Positions 55,001 to 62,580 of a DNA stretch of 64,000 nt are shown here, piece by piece. The position numbers were made by a program, and so were the translations under genes. Location of the stretch: contig CALSTV010000001.1 in assembly GCA_943789365.1 (NCBI GenBank), forward strand, positions 1,984,001 to 2,048,000. The letters run 5' to 3'. The DNA is from an uncultured Flavobacteriaceae bacterium (GTDB taxonomy: Bacteria; Bacteroidota; Bacteroidia; Flavobacteriales; Flavobacteriaceae). The notes below the pieces were generated by a model. That model worked only from the letters and a program-made list of their open reading frames with translations, did no database searches and was not told the origin of the DNA. Each line of letters begins with the position of its first letter. Within the stretch, counting starts at the first letter, position 1.

Positions 55001-56566
55001 TTGATTGCGGACCAAAACAAGGGCATTACCAGCATCCAATACAATTACCTGGACCTGCCCGACCATATTACCTTTTCCGATGGCAATAACATAGCAATAG
55101 TATACGACGCCACCGGAAACAAGCTAGAAAAAATATATACCACCAACAATGGTAGCACCAGTACCCTATACCTCTCCGGATTTCAGTACCAAGACGACCG
55201 ACTGTTGTTTTTTGCACAGCCTGAGGGATATGTAACATCGAGCGGAGACGAGATGGACTATGTTTATATCTATTCCGACCATCTGGGCAACAACCGCTTG
55301 AGTTATTCCGATACCAACGGCGATGATTTTATAAGTATTGACGAAATACAATCTTCCAGCAACTATTACCCCATGGGTATGCTACATGCAGGTGAGCTGG
55401 TAACAGACAGCTATTACAACTACAAATTCCAAGGCAAAGAACTACAAACCGAAAACGGCATCTACCAATACGATTTTGGTTCGCGTATGTACGACCCCGC
55501 TATAGGACGGTGGATGCTTATAGATCCTCAGGCAGAGAGTTTTTATGGCTACAGCCCCTATATGGCCATGGGCAATAACCCAATTATGATGGTAGACCCG
55601 GATGGGGAGTTTATAATTTCGGCGTTGGTAGGTATGGCGATTAGTGTTGCCGTGAATGGGGTAAGTAATACTATTAACGGTGAAGGATTTTTTGAGAATG
55701 CTGCTTTAGCTGCTGCCACCGGTTTTTTTGGAGGTGCAGCATCATCAGCTATAGGTGCATCTATGGCTACAACAAGTCTTACTGGAGCGGCAAAAATAGG
55801 AGTACAATCAGCTGCGCATGGAGTTTTGGGAGGAGGTATGTCTTTAGCAACAGGAGGTGAGTTTAAAAGTGGTTTCCTTGCAGGGGCTTTAGGTTCTTCT
55901 ATTGCTTCTGGCACGGGGTCTTTATTTAAAAATTCATCTAATTTATTGAGAAGTTCTGCAATGATTGCTAGTGGTGGTATTGGAGGAGGAATTGGAAGTT
56001 CTATTTCTGGAGGTGAATTTTGGGATGGTGCTAGAAATGGTTTGATTTCGAGTTCTTTAAATCATGCGGCACATATGGGGGCTTTTGGAAAAGGATTGTC
56101 TGTAGCACTAGTAACACAGAGGTTTAGGCATATTTTCTCTCCTGATGCAAGAGCGTATTCAGTCAACGCTGCTGCAGGAGCGGGAGCAGGAATTAAATTA
56201 GAAAAAGGAGCTTTTCATATTTTGGCAGGTAAAGACAAGGGGGAATGGGTTCGGTATCAAGATTCGGGTACAGGTGCTTCATCGCCTTCTGGTTCATTGA
56301 CAGGAGCGATTACTGATATGTATTATTCAGGAACCTCTAGAAGTCTTCATAAAGGCGTGTTTTTAGGCCCAAGGGGAGAATTAAACGTTGGAATAGATAT
56401 AGGTTTTGGAGTAGGGGTATCTGCCTTATATGCTAAAGTAAGAAATTCAAATAATTATATTATCGGACTGGGCGTTTCTGTTGGAATTGGAGTTAGTGCT
56501 ACAATATTAGATGCAAACTTAAATTACGGTAAAACCAGTGAGACTAATTTTATAAATTCTTGGTAA
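52016..56566 (+). CDS. Rhs/YD-repeat polymorphic toxin (DUF6443 type)
   Basis: 1516 residues with a Sec signal peptide (1-20). Residues 40-95 hold a metal-binding motif (DLDSDSFGD, then DCDDTDANVFPG). A DUF6443 region (about 160-300) precedes many YD repeats, and the Rhs core ends with YQYDFGSRMYDPAIGRW (about 1150) and MVDPDGE (about 1193). The last 320 residues are variable: a glycine-rich pretoxin (GGEFWDGARNG) and a glycine-rich, beta-prone tip (about 1375-1516) of no known family. The next gene starts 1 bp after the stop and encodes a lipoprotein, so a toxin acting at the envelope is likely. Confidence 0.93.
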   Translation: MKKQLQLIVYTSLCVFSGYAQVIPNLPVPDIEHPSDPLPTSTYYYKDLDSDSFGDASTQVLSPNGMLPSLDSYWVQNGLDCDDTDANVFPGQGCDDLHLSNENYIHEITYTSTGTEEEISHLEVDSEVSSGVISATKSVILKPGFRSTGNVIIKIDPDSKISQPATTRETVTYFNGLGKPIQEIAVQMSPAGKDIIQHIEYDAFGRTAQKYLPFASNQTTGALLPDAKTATLSYYQSTYNDAKPYTETIFEASPMHQITEEVGIGQDFTQSNGRTYKTIIETNNQTDKRVKKFDIQKLNGYYQLQSSFSHYENGTLLVQTTKDQNWLPEHGNRGTSESYKDKNGRLVLERVYDDSENELNTYYIYDPLGNLTFVIPPIAETRVVSIGEGGNDNPADTRETISGTALFPYQGAVIGNLSIEIQDVGLNSYDYNLDFSIRQLQNNLRPGKLMDLPHGDYLPNRELFRIRTEQQKEWGETEGCFIVEIYNGALIIEQDLSQICSDFPTELDCLFYYASVFPDLFYVEGIETSESVLFTINNTVNQQAINNLCYQYRYDDWNRLIEKKLPGKQWEYIVYDSHDRPILSQDGSLRADNLWAFSKYDVYGRDIYSGLYTNSSDRATLQTTVDNFTNSQNPNNSEERSTVTRGVGQVALNYNNTAFPTTGVTKVLAVNYYDNYNFTDTDKPAIPDAVEGQTVTQRTNGLHTASWVKTLGRTSWSKNYFVYDEKAREIKIIAKNHLGGSTEIASELDFRGNLLKATTTHTKEADATPIVIIDEFSYDPQERLLQHQQQINDLPVESIAHYEYDALGTQIQKKVGGQTTALQTIDYSYTIQGALKEINSVQNALSNTADNDLFAYKLNYHNAVEGTASAAALYNGGISQSIWRAAIADEKQSYAYRFDKLNRLIAAEYRSGSTLANDTEKFKLEGLTYDAAGNIKTLQRTGTEGSIDNLNFDHSDSDGNETNQLYDITDTSGNTEGYTDTHPSGDNYSYDNEGRLIADQNKGITSIQYNYLDLPDHITFSDGNNIAIVYDATGNKLEKIYTTNNGSTSTLYLSGFQYQDDRLLFFAQPEGYVTSSGDEMDYVYIYSDHLGNNRLSYSDTNGDDFISIDEIQSSSNYYPMGMLHAGELVTDSYYNYKFQGKELQTENGIYQYDFGSRMYDPAIGRWMLIDPQAESFYGYSPYMAMGNNPIMMVDPDGEFIISALVGMAISVAVNGVSNTINGEGFFENAALAAATGFFGGAASSAIGASMATTSLTGAAKIGVQSAAHGVLGGGMSLATGGEFKSGFLAGALGSSIASGTGSLFKNSSNLLRSSAMIASGGIGGGIGSSISGGEFWDGARNGLISSSLNHAAHMGAFGKGLSVALVTQRFRHIFSPDARAYSVNAAAGAGAGIKLEKGAFHILAGKDKGEWVRYQDSGTGASSPSGSLTGAITDMYYSGTSRSLHKGVFLGPRGELNVGIDIGFGVGVSALYAKVRNSNNYIIGLGVSVGIGVSATILDANLNYGKTSETNFINSW

Positions 56567-56567
56567 A

Positions 56568-56945
56568 ATGTGTTTTAAAAAAAAATATTTATTAATCATT
56601 TTTCTGTTTGTATGTTTTTCATGTACAGAGGATAACAGGTATAAATTAATTCAATTAGATTCAGAAATAGAAATTTTTGTAAAAGACACCAAAAATGAAA
56701 GAGGTGTATTAATTTTGAATAGAAGTTATATAGTATCAGGAGCCTGCCCTCTAGATTATGAAATAGTTTATCCTGATTGGATAAGAGAAGATGATTCCTT
56801 TTTTTATAGAACAAAGGATTATGTATTCAAGCCAGCAATTTGTGATATCAAACCTCCATATAAGTTGATTAAAAAAAAGAATACAGATTTTTTTGAAATA
56901 ATAAAGTTTAAGGATACGCTTACATTTAAAATAATAGAATTTTAA
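56568..56945 (+). CDS. lipoprotein, likely cognate immunity protein of the Rhs toxin
   Basis: 125 residues with lipobox CFSC (Cys19). It begins 1 bp after the rhs stop, the normal position of an immunity gene. The mature part has NERGVLILNRSY and a C-terminal DIKPPYKLIKKKN segment shared with the protein at 57907-58272 (52 bp identical in DNA). An outer- or inner-membrane lipoprotein would neutralise the toxin outside the cytosol. Family not recognised; role inferred from position. Confidence 0.7.
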   Translation: MCFKKKYLLIIFLFVCFSCTEDNRYKLIQLDSEIEIFVKDTKNERGVLILNRSYIVSGACPLDYEIVYPDWIREDDSFFYRTKDYVFKPAICDIKPPYKLIKKKNTDFFEIIKFKDTLTFKIIEF

Positions 56946-56947
56946 AA

Positions 56948-57076
56948 AATGCTCCAACGGAGGCGATAAAACAAAAAATAATTAAATCAAGAATCAATCA
57001 TTTAAAGATTGAAATTAAAACATTTGAAACGAATATTCAAAAAATTTTAAATCACATAAATGGAAGAATTGACTAG
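56948..57076 (+). pseudogene. 3' toxin remnant ahead of an immunity-type gene
   Basis: An open frame without a start codon (begins NAPTEAIKQK, ends HINGRID, stop TAG 57074) follows the first immunity gene. Its end overlaps the ATG at 57060 of the next gene, as toxin and immunity genes commonly overlap. It looks like the last 42 residues of a lost Rhs C-terminal toxin. Confidence 0.5.
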
Positions 57077-57836
57077 TAACTTAAAAGGAGTATTGTTTTT
57101 ATCATTTATAATATTATCACAATGTGATAGCTTCGATACGAATGAGGATAAAATGAAAAATATTCTGTCGAAAAAACAGGTATTGGTACTTACTAATATC
57201 GAAGATAAATTCGATACGATTTTAGAGGATAAATATATTATGATGAAGGATAAATCCGACATGTATCACTATTTAATGGATTTTAAACAGGTTTTAGAAA
57301 AGGAGGATATTTATAATCTTGAACAATTCATAAAAAACGATTGGGATACTAGTGATTTCTTAGAGGCACTCAAAGAATCAAATTTATTTAAAGAAGTTTA
57401 TTTAGATGATAGTCTAGGTAGTGAATCAGATATTTTTTTAGTTCAAAAATGGATAGATTCAATTGTTTTTATAGATGATAGTATGTCAATTGGTCCTAAA
57501 GATATTGTTCATCTTTTAGATTTTCAATTAAATGAATTAGAACTAGGAGATATCAATGATGAACCTAATATTGAGATTCAAGAAAGTACTAGATACCAGG
57601 TTTATTACTCTGATAAGTTTTATTATGCGCTGTATAGGTCGCTATCAGAAGACGATAAAAAAATAAAGAATTTTATTATTTCAAAGATAAAAGTAGGGGA
57701 TATAACACCATTGATTATTTTGCATGAAATATTGAGTTCTTTTAGTAAAGAAGAATTAAATAATAAAATATTGAAGCAAATAATTTACGTAGAGTTTATT
57801 TTGCCTTTTTATCTCAATATAGGAATGGACGAATGA
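57060..57836 (+). CDS. exported immunity-type protein, intact form
   Basis: 258 residues. The N-terminus (hydrophobic VLFLSFIIL, then SQC lipobox-like) suggests a lipoprotein; the remainder is acidic and helical. Residues 13-110 are nearly identical to the N-terminus of the protein at 59831 (293 bp of near-identical DNA, 57097-57389). No family recognised. It follows a toxin remnant, so an immunity role is inferred. Confidence 0.6.
   Translation: MEELTSNLKGVLFLSFIILSQCDSFDTNEDKMKNILSKKQVLVLTNIEDKFDTILEDKYIMMKDKSDMYHYLMDFKQVLEKEDIYNLEQFIKNDWDTSDFLEALKESNLFKEVYLDDSLGSESDIFLVQKWIDSIVFIDDSMSIGPKDIVHLLDFQLNELELGDINDEPNIEIQESTRYQVYYSDKFYYALYRSLSEDDKKIKNFIISKIKVGDITPLIILHEILSSFSKEELNNKILKQIIYVEFILPFYLNIGMDE
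57097..57389 (+). repeat. 293-bp duplicated block, copy 1
   Basis: Near-identical to 59853-60145 with only a handful of substitutions; both flanks diverge abruptly. Confidence 0.9.
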
Positions 57837-57906
57837 TTGGGATATAAAAATGGAACAATTATGGAAAAACAACAGAAGGATGGGAATAAGATTTAAAAAA
57901 GATAAA

Positions 57907-58272
57907 ATGCAGTTTTTATTACTAATGTTACTAGGGTTTATTCATTCTTGTATTGATTATGGAAATAATCAAATTAATTTTGAAAGAGAAATTACTACAA
58001 GGATACATAAAATTAAATCCGAAAGAGGTGTGTTAATTTTAAACAATACATTTATGTTAGCGAGTTCTTGTCCTTTAGTGTATCATAAATATTTTCCAGA
58101 TTGGATAGTGGAGGACACTTCTAATTTGGTCTTTTCATCAAAAAATTCTGTTTTTATACCAACAATTTATGATATCAAACCTCCATATAAGTTGATTAAA
58201 AAAAAGAATACAGATTTTTTTAAAGTTGTAAAAAACAGAGACACGCTTACATTTAAGTTGATAGATTTTTAA
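57907..58272 (+). CDS. lipoprotein paralogue of the first Rhs immunity candidate
   Basis: 121 residues from ATG 57907, preferred over ATG 57850 because it directly begins a lipoprotein signal (QFLLLMLLGFIHSC). It shares SERGVLILNNTF and the DIKPPYKLIKKKN segment with the 56568 protein; 58171-58222 is identical in DNA to 56843-56894. Probably immunity to a related toxin. Confidence 0.65.
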   Translation: MQFLLLMLLGFIHSCIDYGNNQINFEREITTRIHKIKSERGVLILNNTFMLASSCPLVYHKYFPDWIVEDTSNLVFSSKNSVFIPTIYDIKPPYKLIKKKNTDFFKVVKNRDTLTFKLIDF

Positions 58273-58357
58273 ATTGAAATCAAGGAGTAAGGAATTGGAT
58301 TTATGAGTTTCAAAACAATAACATAAACAAAACAATCATGAAAAACGAAATATATGA

Positions 58358-58501
58358 CAGTACATAAGAGGAGCAGTACAGCCCGGTTATAAAATGGATA
58401 GGTATGGAGATGATAAAGGGACACCATATCCAACACATGTTCACATTTCTGTTTGGAGATATGTAAACGGTAATAGAGGTTTTGTAAAACCAAATTTTTA
58501 A
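58358..58501 (+). pseudogene. 3' toxin remnant with HVHIS motif
   Basis: A start-less open frame encodes about 47 residues including PGYKMDRYGDDKGTPYPTHV in part and THVHISVW, ending GFVKPNF at stop 58499. The DRYG and HxH features suggest the end of an enzymatic toxin domain. It stops 11 bp before the next exported protein gene. Confidence 0.55.
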
Positions 58502-58512
58502 ACTATTGTGAT

Positions 58513-59136
58513 ATGAAATTTAAGTTATTAATGTTTTATTTTTTTAATATCAGTATTGTAGTTTCTCAAGAAATTGAATACATAAGATGGAACGATCTCG
58601 AGAATGAATTAGATACGGTATTGTCATTAAACCTTGAAGAAAAAGGATATGAAAAAACAAGATGGTATTATGACAACAAAAATGAAAAAGGTGGAGAGTG
58701 GGATCTCTTCCCTTGGTGCAACATTTCAAAAGATTTGGTAGTTATAAATCCTTCATTAATAAAGAATGTGAAAGGCTACAATTTTGCAATTCTCTATTCA
58801 TTACTTTCAAATAAAGTAATTAAAATATTTGGACCTTATTATGATGACTATATTTCAAAATTCATAAATCAAGATTTAGATAACGATGGTCACAATGAAT
58901 TTGTGATGTTTCTCCAAGAGCAATCCTACTATTATTTAGAAATGTATGATGAAAAGTTTGAGTTAAAACTGAGAATTGTAAAGGATTTTTCAGATGTTTA
59001 CCCTCAAGACTATCTAAAAATAACCACACATAATTTTAAAATTAATGAGGAAATCTCTCCTGCATTAAAAGAAAAATGTCTTTTTTTATTACATGACAGT
59101 TATGCTAAAGACATTATTGAAATGAAGATTGAATAA
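58513..59136 (+). CDS. secreted immunity-type protein
   Basis: 207 residues with a signal peptide (1-18, VVSQ). The mature part has EF-hand-like DLDNDGHNEFVMF (about 136-148) as in FG-GAP or calcium-binding repeats. No family assigned. Its position after a toxin remnant suggests immunity in the periplasm. Confidence 0.6.
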   Translation: MKFKLLMFYFFNISIVVSQEIEYIRWNDLENELDTVLSLNLEEKGYEKTRWYYDNKNEKGGEWDLFPWCNISKDLVVINPSLIKNVKGYNFAILYSLLSNKVIKIFGPYYDDYISKFINQDLDNDGHNEFVMFLQEQSYYYLEMYDEKFELKLRIVKDFSDVYPQDYLKITTHNFKINEEISPALKEKCLFLLHDSYAKDIIEMKIE

Positions 59137-59183
59137 AAAATTACAGTAAATATGGATTTACGATAATAAACTACGCACCATGA
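59133..59183 (+). pseudogene. short 3' toxin remnant overlapping the next start (ATGA)
   Basis: A 16-codon open tail (IKNYSKYGFTIINYAP) ends in TGA that overlaps the ATG at 59180 in an ATGA, the classical coupling of a toxin stop with an immunity start. Confidence 0.4.
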
Positions 59184-59818
59184 AAAAAAGACAACAATTA
59201 TTTTTATTAATATTTATTATGTCTGCGTCAAAGCATTTTTGTCAATTGAAGTATGATGCGGCGATTGTGGGAATTCAAATTGTAAACAAAGAAACTCCTG
59301 TAGAATTTAAAAATTCACTTAAAGCATTACCCATATATTCAAATATCTATTCTTTAGATAACAAAATGAAATGTTCGAAGTTGCCATTAATTTCATCAAC
59401 AGAAGAAGCTCATTATTTTATCTATGGAAAGAAAAATTGTTCAGGGAACATGATGGTTCATTATACAATAGAACATTTATTTCTCTTTAAGAAAGAAGAA
59501 TATTTGTTGTTATTAAAGAATTATGAAGTTTTCCAATATATAAAAATAGGAGATGAACAAATTGATTCTGAACATATTTTAAAAAGTTTTTTATGGGAAG
59601 AGTACATTATTAGTGTTGATATTGTTGACAATAAATATGATATGGAAGTTATTGAAAATGAAGTAGATGACAATTTAAATAAAGTAGATTATCGGTTTAC
59701 AGTTATGAAGATAGCTAATACTGGATTTAATTTAGTGAATAGAAAAGATGCAATAGAAATTACAAAGAACCATTTGTCAAAGATGGATGTATATAAAAAC
59801 CTTTATATAGAAGATTAA
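59180..59818 (+). CDS. secreted immunity-type protein
   Basis: 212 residues with a signal peptide (1-21). No recognised domain; mixed alpha/beta with a central KKEEYLLLLKNYEVF strand region. Starts at an ATGA overlap with a toxin tail, so immunity is inferred. Confidence 0.55.
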   Translation: MKKRQQLFLLIFIMSASKHFCQLKYDAAIVGIQIVNKETPVEFKNSLKALPIYSNIYSLDNKMKCSKLPLISSTEEAHYFIYGKKNCSGNMMVHYTIEHLFLFKKEEYLLLLKNYEVFQYIKIGDEQIDSEHILKSFLWEEYIISVDIVDNKYDMEVIENEVDDNLNKVDYRFTVMKIANTGFNLVNRKDAIEITKNHLSKMDVYKNLYIED

Positions 59819-59830
59819 AAAACAGAATAA

Positions 59831-60715
59831 ATGAAAAGAAAAGTATTATTGGTTTTATCATTTATAATATTATCACAATGTGATAGCTTTGATACGAATG
59901 AGGATAAAATGAAAAATATTCTGTCGAAAAAACAAGTATTGGTACTTACTAATATCGAAGATAAATTCGATGCGATTTTAGAGGATAAATATGATATGAT
60001 GAAGGATAAATCCGACATGTATCACTATTTAATGGATTTTAAACAAGTTTTAGAAAAGGAGGATATATATAATCTTGAACAATTCATAAAAAACGATTGG
60101 GATACTAGTGATTTCTTAGAGGCACTCAAAGAATCAAATTTATTTGAGATCCATAGGGGTCAGGCCGATAATTTATTCGCATTTTCTATTAAACGAAAAT
60201 TAATGATGAAATATTTAAAACTTAAGCTAATTGTTATTGCGTTTTTTGGGATAATGGAATGTTTTAGTCAAGAAAGCATTTATACAGGTAAAAAATCTAT
60301 TTATCGTTTTTTTATCGATATGGACAAAGAGTTCTTTATTGTTGAAATTAGAGGACCTAAATATGGGGATTACGATTTTTTAACTAAAACAATATTTCAA
60401 AAAGAGAATGAGGGAATAGTAATTATAGCAAAAAGTGAAAGGGGTATATTATATAAAAAGAAAGAAAAGCTTTATTATAAAGAGGAAAACGATTTAAATT
60501 TAAATGTACTTCTTAAATCTGAAAATGTGGACGAAGATATTGATTATCAAAGGAAGTATATTTTTGATTTATGGTTATCAAATAGAATAAAAAAAGAAGG
60601 ATACAATATGGAGAAATTGAATTATGAGAAAATATTCGAAGCATATCAAGAGTATAAAAAAGGACAACTGAAATTAAATATATATATAGGTGTAGATCAA
60701 TTTTTGGAAAAGTAA
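59831..60715 (+). CDS. chimeric frame: duplicated immunity N-terminus fused to a second exported protein
   Basis: 294 codons. Residues 1-105 have a lipoprotein signal (lipobox LSQC) and copy the protein at 57060; at 60146 the similarity stops abruptly. From ATG 60203 (or 60206) a separate signal peptide begins (KLKLIVIAFFGIMECFSQ), giving a 171-residue secreted protein to the same stop. I read this as a truncated immunity copy joined in frame to an independent immunity-type gene, which probably uses its own start. Confidence 0.6.
   Translation: MKRKVLLVLSFIILSQCDSFDTNEDKMKNILSKKQVLVLTNIEDKFDAILEDKYDMMKDKSDMYHYLMDFKQVLEKEDIYNLEQFIKNDWDTSDFLEALKESNLFEIHRGQADNLFAFSIKRKLMMKYLKLKLIVIAFFGIMECFSQESIYTGKKSIYRFFIDMDKEFFIVEIRGPKYGDYDFLTKTIFQKENEGIVIIAKSERGILYKKKEKLYYKEENDLNLNVLLKSENVDEDIDYQRKYIFDLWLSNRIKKEGYNMEKLNYEKIFEAYQEYKKGQLKLNIYIGVDQFLEK
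59853..60145 (+). repeat. 293-bp duplicated block, copy 2
   Basis: Second copy of the block at 57097-57389; its right end marks the junction of the chimeric frame. Confidence 0.9.
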
Positions 60716-61054
60716 TTTAAAAAAGAAGTAATTATTATGAAAACCAAGGTATTTAACAGTTCCTAGGAAAAGTAGGATAAGAAGAGAAAACAACTAAGTT
60801 CATTGACATAAAATAGAGATAGGTTCCATAGCAAACCGAAAACGGGCTCTACCAATACGATTTTGGTTCTCGTATGTACGACCCCGCTATTGGCCGTTGG
60901 TTTGTTATAGTGGTAAGTTTAGGTATGCTGGGTCAGAAAAGTCGCCGTAATTTTTGTTTTGTACGATGCAAAAAATAAGAGAATAGCCTTTGTTATTTGA
61001 TTCTTTTTTAAAGAAGTACAGGACAAAAAGAACAAGACTTGGTCTGACTAAAGT
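60716..61054. other. scar region between exported immunity genes and the orphan cassette
   Basis: 339 bp without an intact gene, holding the Rhs core fragment at 60832-60900 and about 150 bp of sequence I cannot assign. Confidence 0.6.
60832..60900 (+). pseudogene. Rhs core fragment (ENG-YQYDFGSRMYDPAIGRW)
   Basis: 69 bp matching 55445-55513 of the intact rhs with a few substitutions. Not attached to a start codon. It is followed by 175 bp of unrelated sequence before the core resumes at 61076. Confidence 0.85.
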
Positions 61055-62026
61055 ATGCCTAAGCTTACCACCAACCCTCAGGCAGAGAGTTTTTATGGCT
61101 ACAGCCCCTATATGGCTATGGGCAACAACCCAATTATGATGGTAGACCCGGATGGGGAGCTTCCTTTTTTAGTCTTTGCTGCGGCTGCAATCATTGGAGG
61201 CTCCATAAATGTTGCTGCTAACTGGGATAATATTGATGGAAATTGGTTGGAAGGGTTAAAATATTTTGGAACAGGAGCTGTTTCAGGAGCTGTAGCGGTT
61301 ATTCCCGGAGGAGGCGCATTGGCCGTCTTTGGAAGTGGTGCTCTAAATGGGCTAGGAAACGGTGCTATTCAAGGACAAACAGGCGGAGATCTGGTAAAAA
61401 GCGCCTTATTTGGAGGGGCGAGTTCATTTGTGGGCGGGCAAATAGGAAAAGCCATAACACCAACAATATCAAAAGTAGGTGTAGGTCCTATTGTAAAAAA
61501 CATCAAAAACCCCTATGTACAGGAAGTGTTGCGCAATACCCTTACAGGTGCAAGCGCAGGAGGGGTAACGGGAGGCGTACTTTCGGAAATTATGGGCGGT
61601 GATTTTTGGGATGGCTTTAGACAAGGAGCTACCTCCGGGGCGGTTTCGGGTGCGGCGTATGGCGTGTTGAAGGCGGATAAGCAAGAAGCAATACGGAAAA
61701 GTACAAAAAAAGATGTCGATTCCGATATCATTGTAGGCACTAAAATTCATGAAGGAAAGCAAGGAAAACATGTTGAAGGTCACAATAATTATGCGGAAGG
61801 AAAAAGTATTTTAAAAACAGATGCCAAATCACTACTAGACGATTTTCATTCAGGAAATGTAAAATCAGTAAGAGCAATAAATAATGTAAAAACTAGCGTT
61901 GATTTTGGATATATTATTGGAGTGTATAAAAATGGGCCTCATTCTCCTGGTTTTCCAACAACTAATGGGACTATCGTAAATAGTAAATTAGGTGTACATA
62001 TAATACCATCAAGACCTAATAAATAA
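61055..62026 (+). CDS. orphan Rhs C-terminal cassette with Ntox50 toxin domain
   Basis: 323 residues if started at ATG 61055. Residues 8-35 are Rhs core (QAESFYGYSPYMAMGNNP, MVDPDGE), DNA 61076-61159 copying 55526-55609. Then a glycine-rich pretoxin (to about 210) and a polymorphic toxin type 50 domain (about 225-323) with GKQGKHVEGHNNY, VDFGYIIGVY, TTNGTIVNSKLGVHIIPSRP. Ntox50 is a predicted RNase. As an orphan it lacks the Rhs shell and may be silent until recombined onto the intact rhs gene. Confidence 0.88.
   Translation: MPKLTTNPQAESFYGYSPYMAMGNNPIMMVDPDGELPFLVFAAAAIIGGSINVAANWDNIDGNWLEGLKYFGTGAVSGAVAVIPGGGALAVFGSGALNGLGNGAIQGQTGGDLVKSALFGGASSFVGGQIGKAITPTISKVGVGPIVKNIKNPYVQEVLRNTLTGASAGGVTGGVLSEIMGGDFWDGFRQGATSGAVSGAAYGVLKADKQEAIRKSTKKDVDSDIIVGTKIHEGKQGKHVEGHNNYAEGKSILKTDAKSLLDDFHSGNVKSVRAINNVKTSVDFGYIIGVYKNGPHSPGFPTTNGTIVNSKLGVHIIPSRPNK
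61502..61683 (+). repeat. 182-bp pretoxin repeat, copy 1
   Basis: Encodes the IKNPYVQEVLRNT to LKADKQ pretoxin segment; differs from 63303-63484 at one position that I can see. Confidence 0.95.
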
Positions 62027-62054
62027 TAAGAATTAATTTAAACAAATATTAAAT

Positions 62055-62381
62055 ATGGATTCAAATGATAAAGATTTTAGCGTTTTTTTAATGGCATCTA
62101 CACTTAGAGCCTTATGGGGTGAAATTTATCCCTCGATAGTGGGGATAATAATTGGGTATGATAATAATACTCTTAAAGCAATAATGTATTTAGATAGAGA
62201 ACCAAACGATGTCGATCTCGACAATTTGAGTACGATTACTGCAGAAATATGTGCAGATTTTCCGTCTTTTATTAATTGTGAAGAAAGTTGTAAAAGATAT
62301 GGCGGAGGAAATTTCAATGAAATTTATTTTTCGGATTTCAAAAATGTTGAAAGTTTTGTTGCTTATAAAAGAAAATTGTGA
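62055..62381 (+). CDS. cytosolic immunity candidate for the Ntox50 toxin
   Basis: 108 residues, no signal. The pattern LWGEIYPSIVGI, YLDREPNDVDLD, TAEICADFPSF and C-terminal FVAYKRK resembles a widespread small immunity/CDI-type family (recalled form: GE-P-lRav, Y-D-E-D, TEi-ADF, VYrRkE). It starts 28 bp after the toxin stop. A cytosolic partner fits an RNase toxin. Confidence 0.65.
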   Translation: MDSNDKDFSVFLMASTLRALWGEIYPSIVGIIIGYDNNTLKAIMYLDREPNDVDLDNLSTITAEICADFPSFINCEESCKRYGGGNFNEIYFSDFKNVESFVAYKRKL

Positions 62382-62448
62382 AAAATACATGGGGGCTTTT
62401 ATAGATATGGAACATCTAGATTTTATAGCGTATGATAGGAAGGAGTAA
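62371..62448 (+). pseudogene. C-terminal remnant of a second immunity gene of the same kind
   Basis: In another frame overlapping the end of the previous gene, ENCEKYMGAFIDMEHLDFIAYDRKE (core HLDFIAYDRKE) mirrors the FVAYKRK ending of that family, followed by TAA 62446. Too short to be a gene alone. Confidence 0.4.
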
Positions 62449-62573
62449 TTTTAGAATCAAATATTGAAAATAGACAAAAGGCACTGAATTGGGAATACAA
62501 TCAAGTAGCAAAGTTTAAAAAAATTAATGAATTTGTTCCAGAGCAACAAGGAAGACCAATTATAAAATACTAG
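62439..62573 (+). pseudogene. 3' toxin remnant (RQKALNWEYNQV... PIIKY)
   Basis: A start-less 44-codon frame ends IIKY-TAG at 62571, 8 bp before the next gene. The RQKALNWE pattern resembles the tail of nuclease-type toxins. Likely all that remains of a displaced cassette. Confidence 0.5.
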
Positions 62574-62580
62574 TTAAGCA

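Noticed and set aside
57837-57900. Possible toxin tail before the lipoprotein gene at 57907
   Set aside because: All three frames give short plausible tails, so none can be preferred.
60146-60205. Toxin tail ahead of the start at 60203
   Set aside because: A shifted frame ending at the TAATGATG overlap is suggestive, but only 18 codons long and ambiguous with the in-frame fusion.
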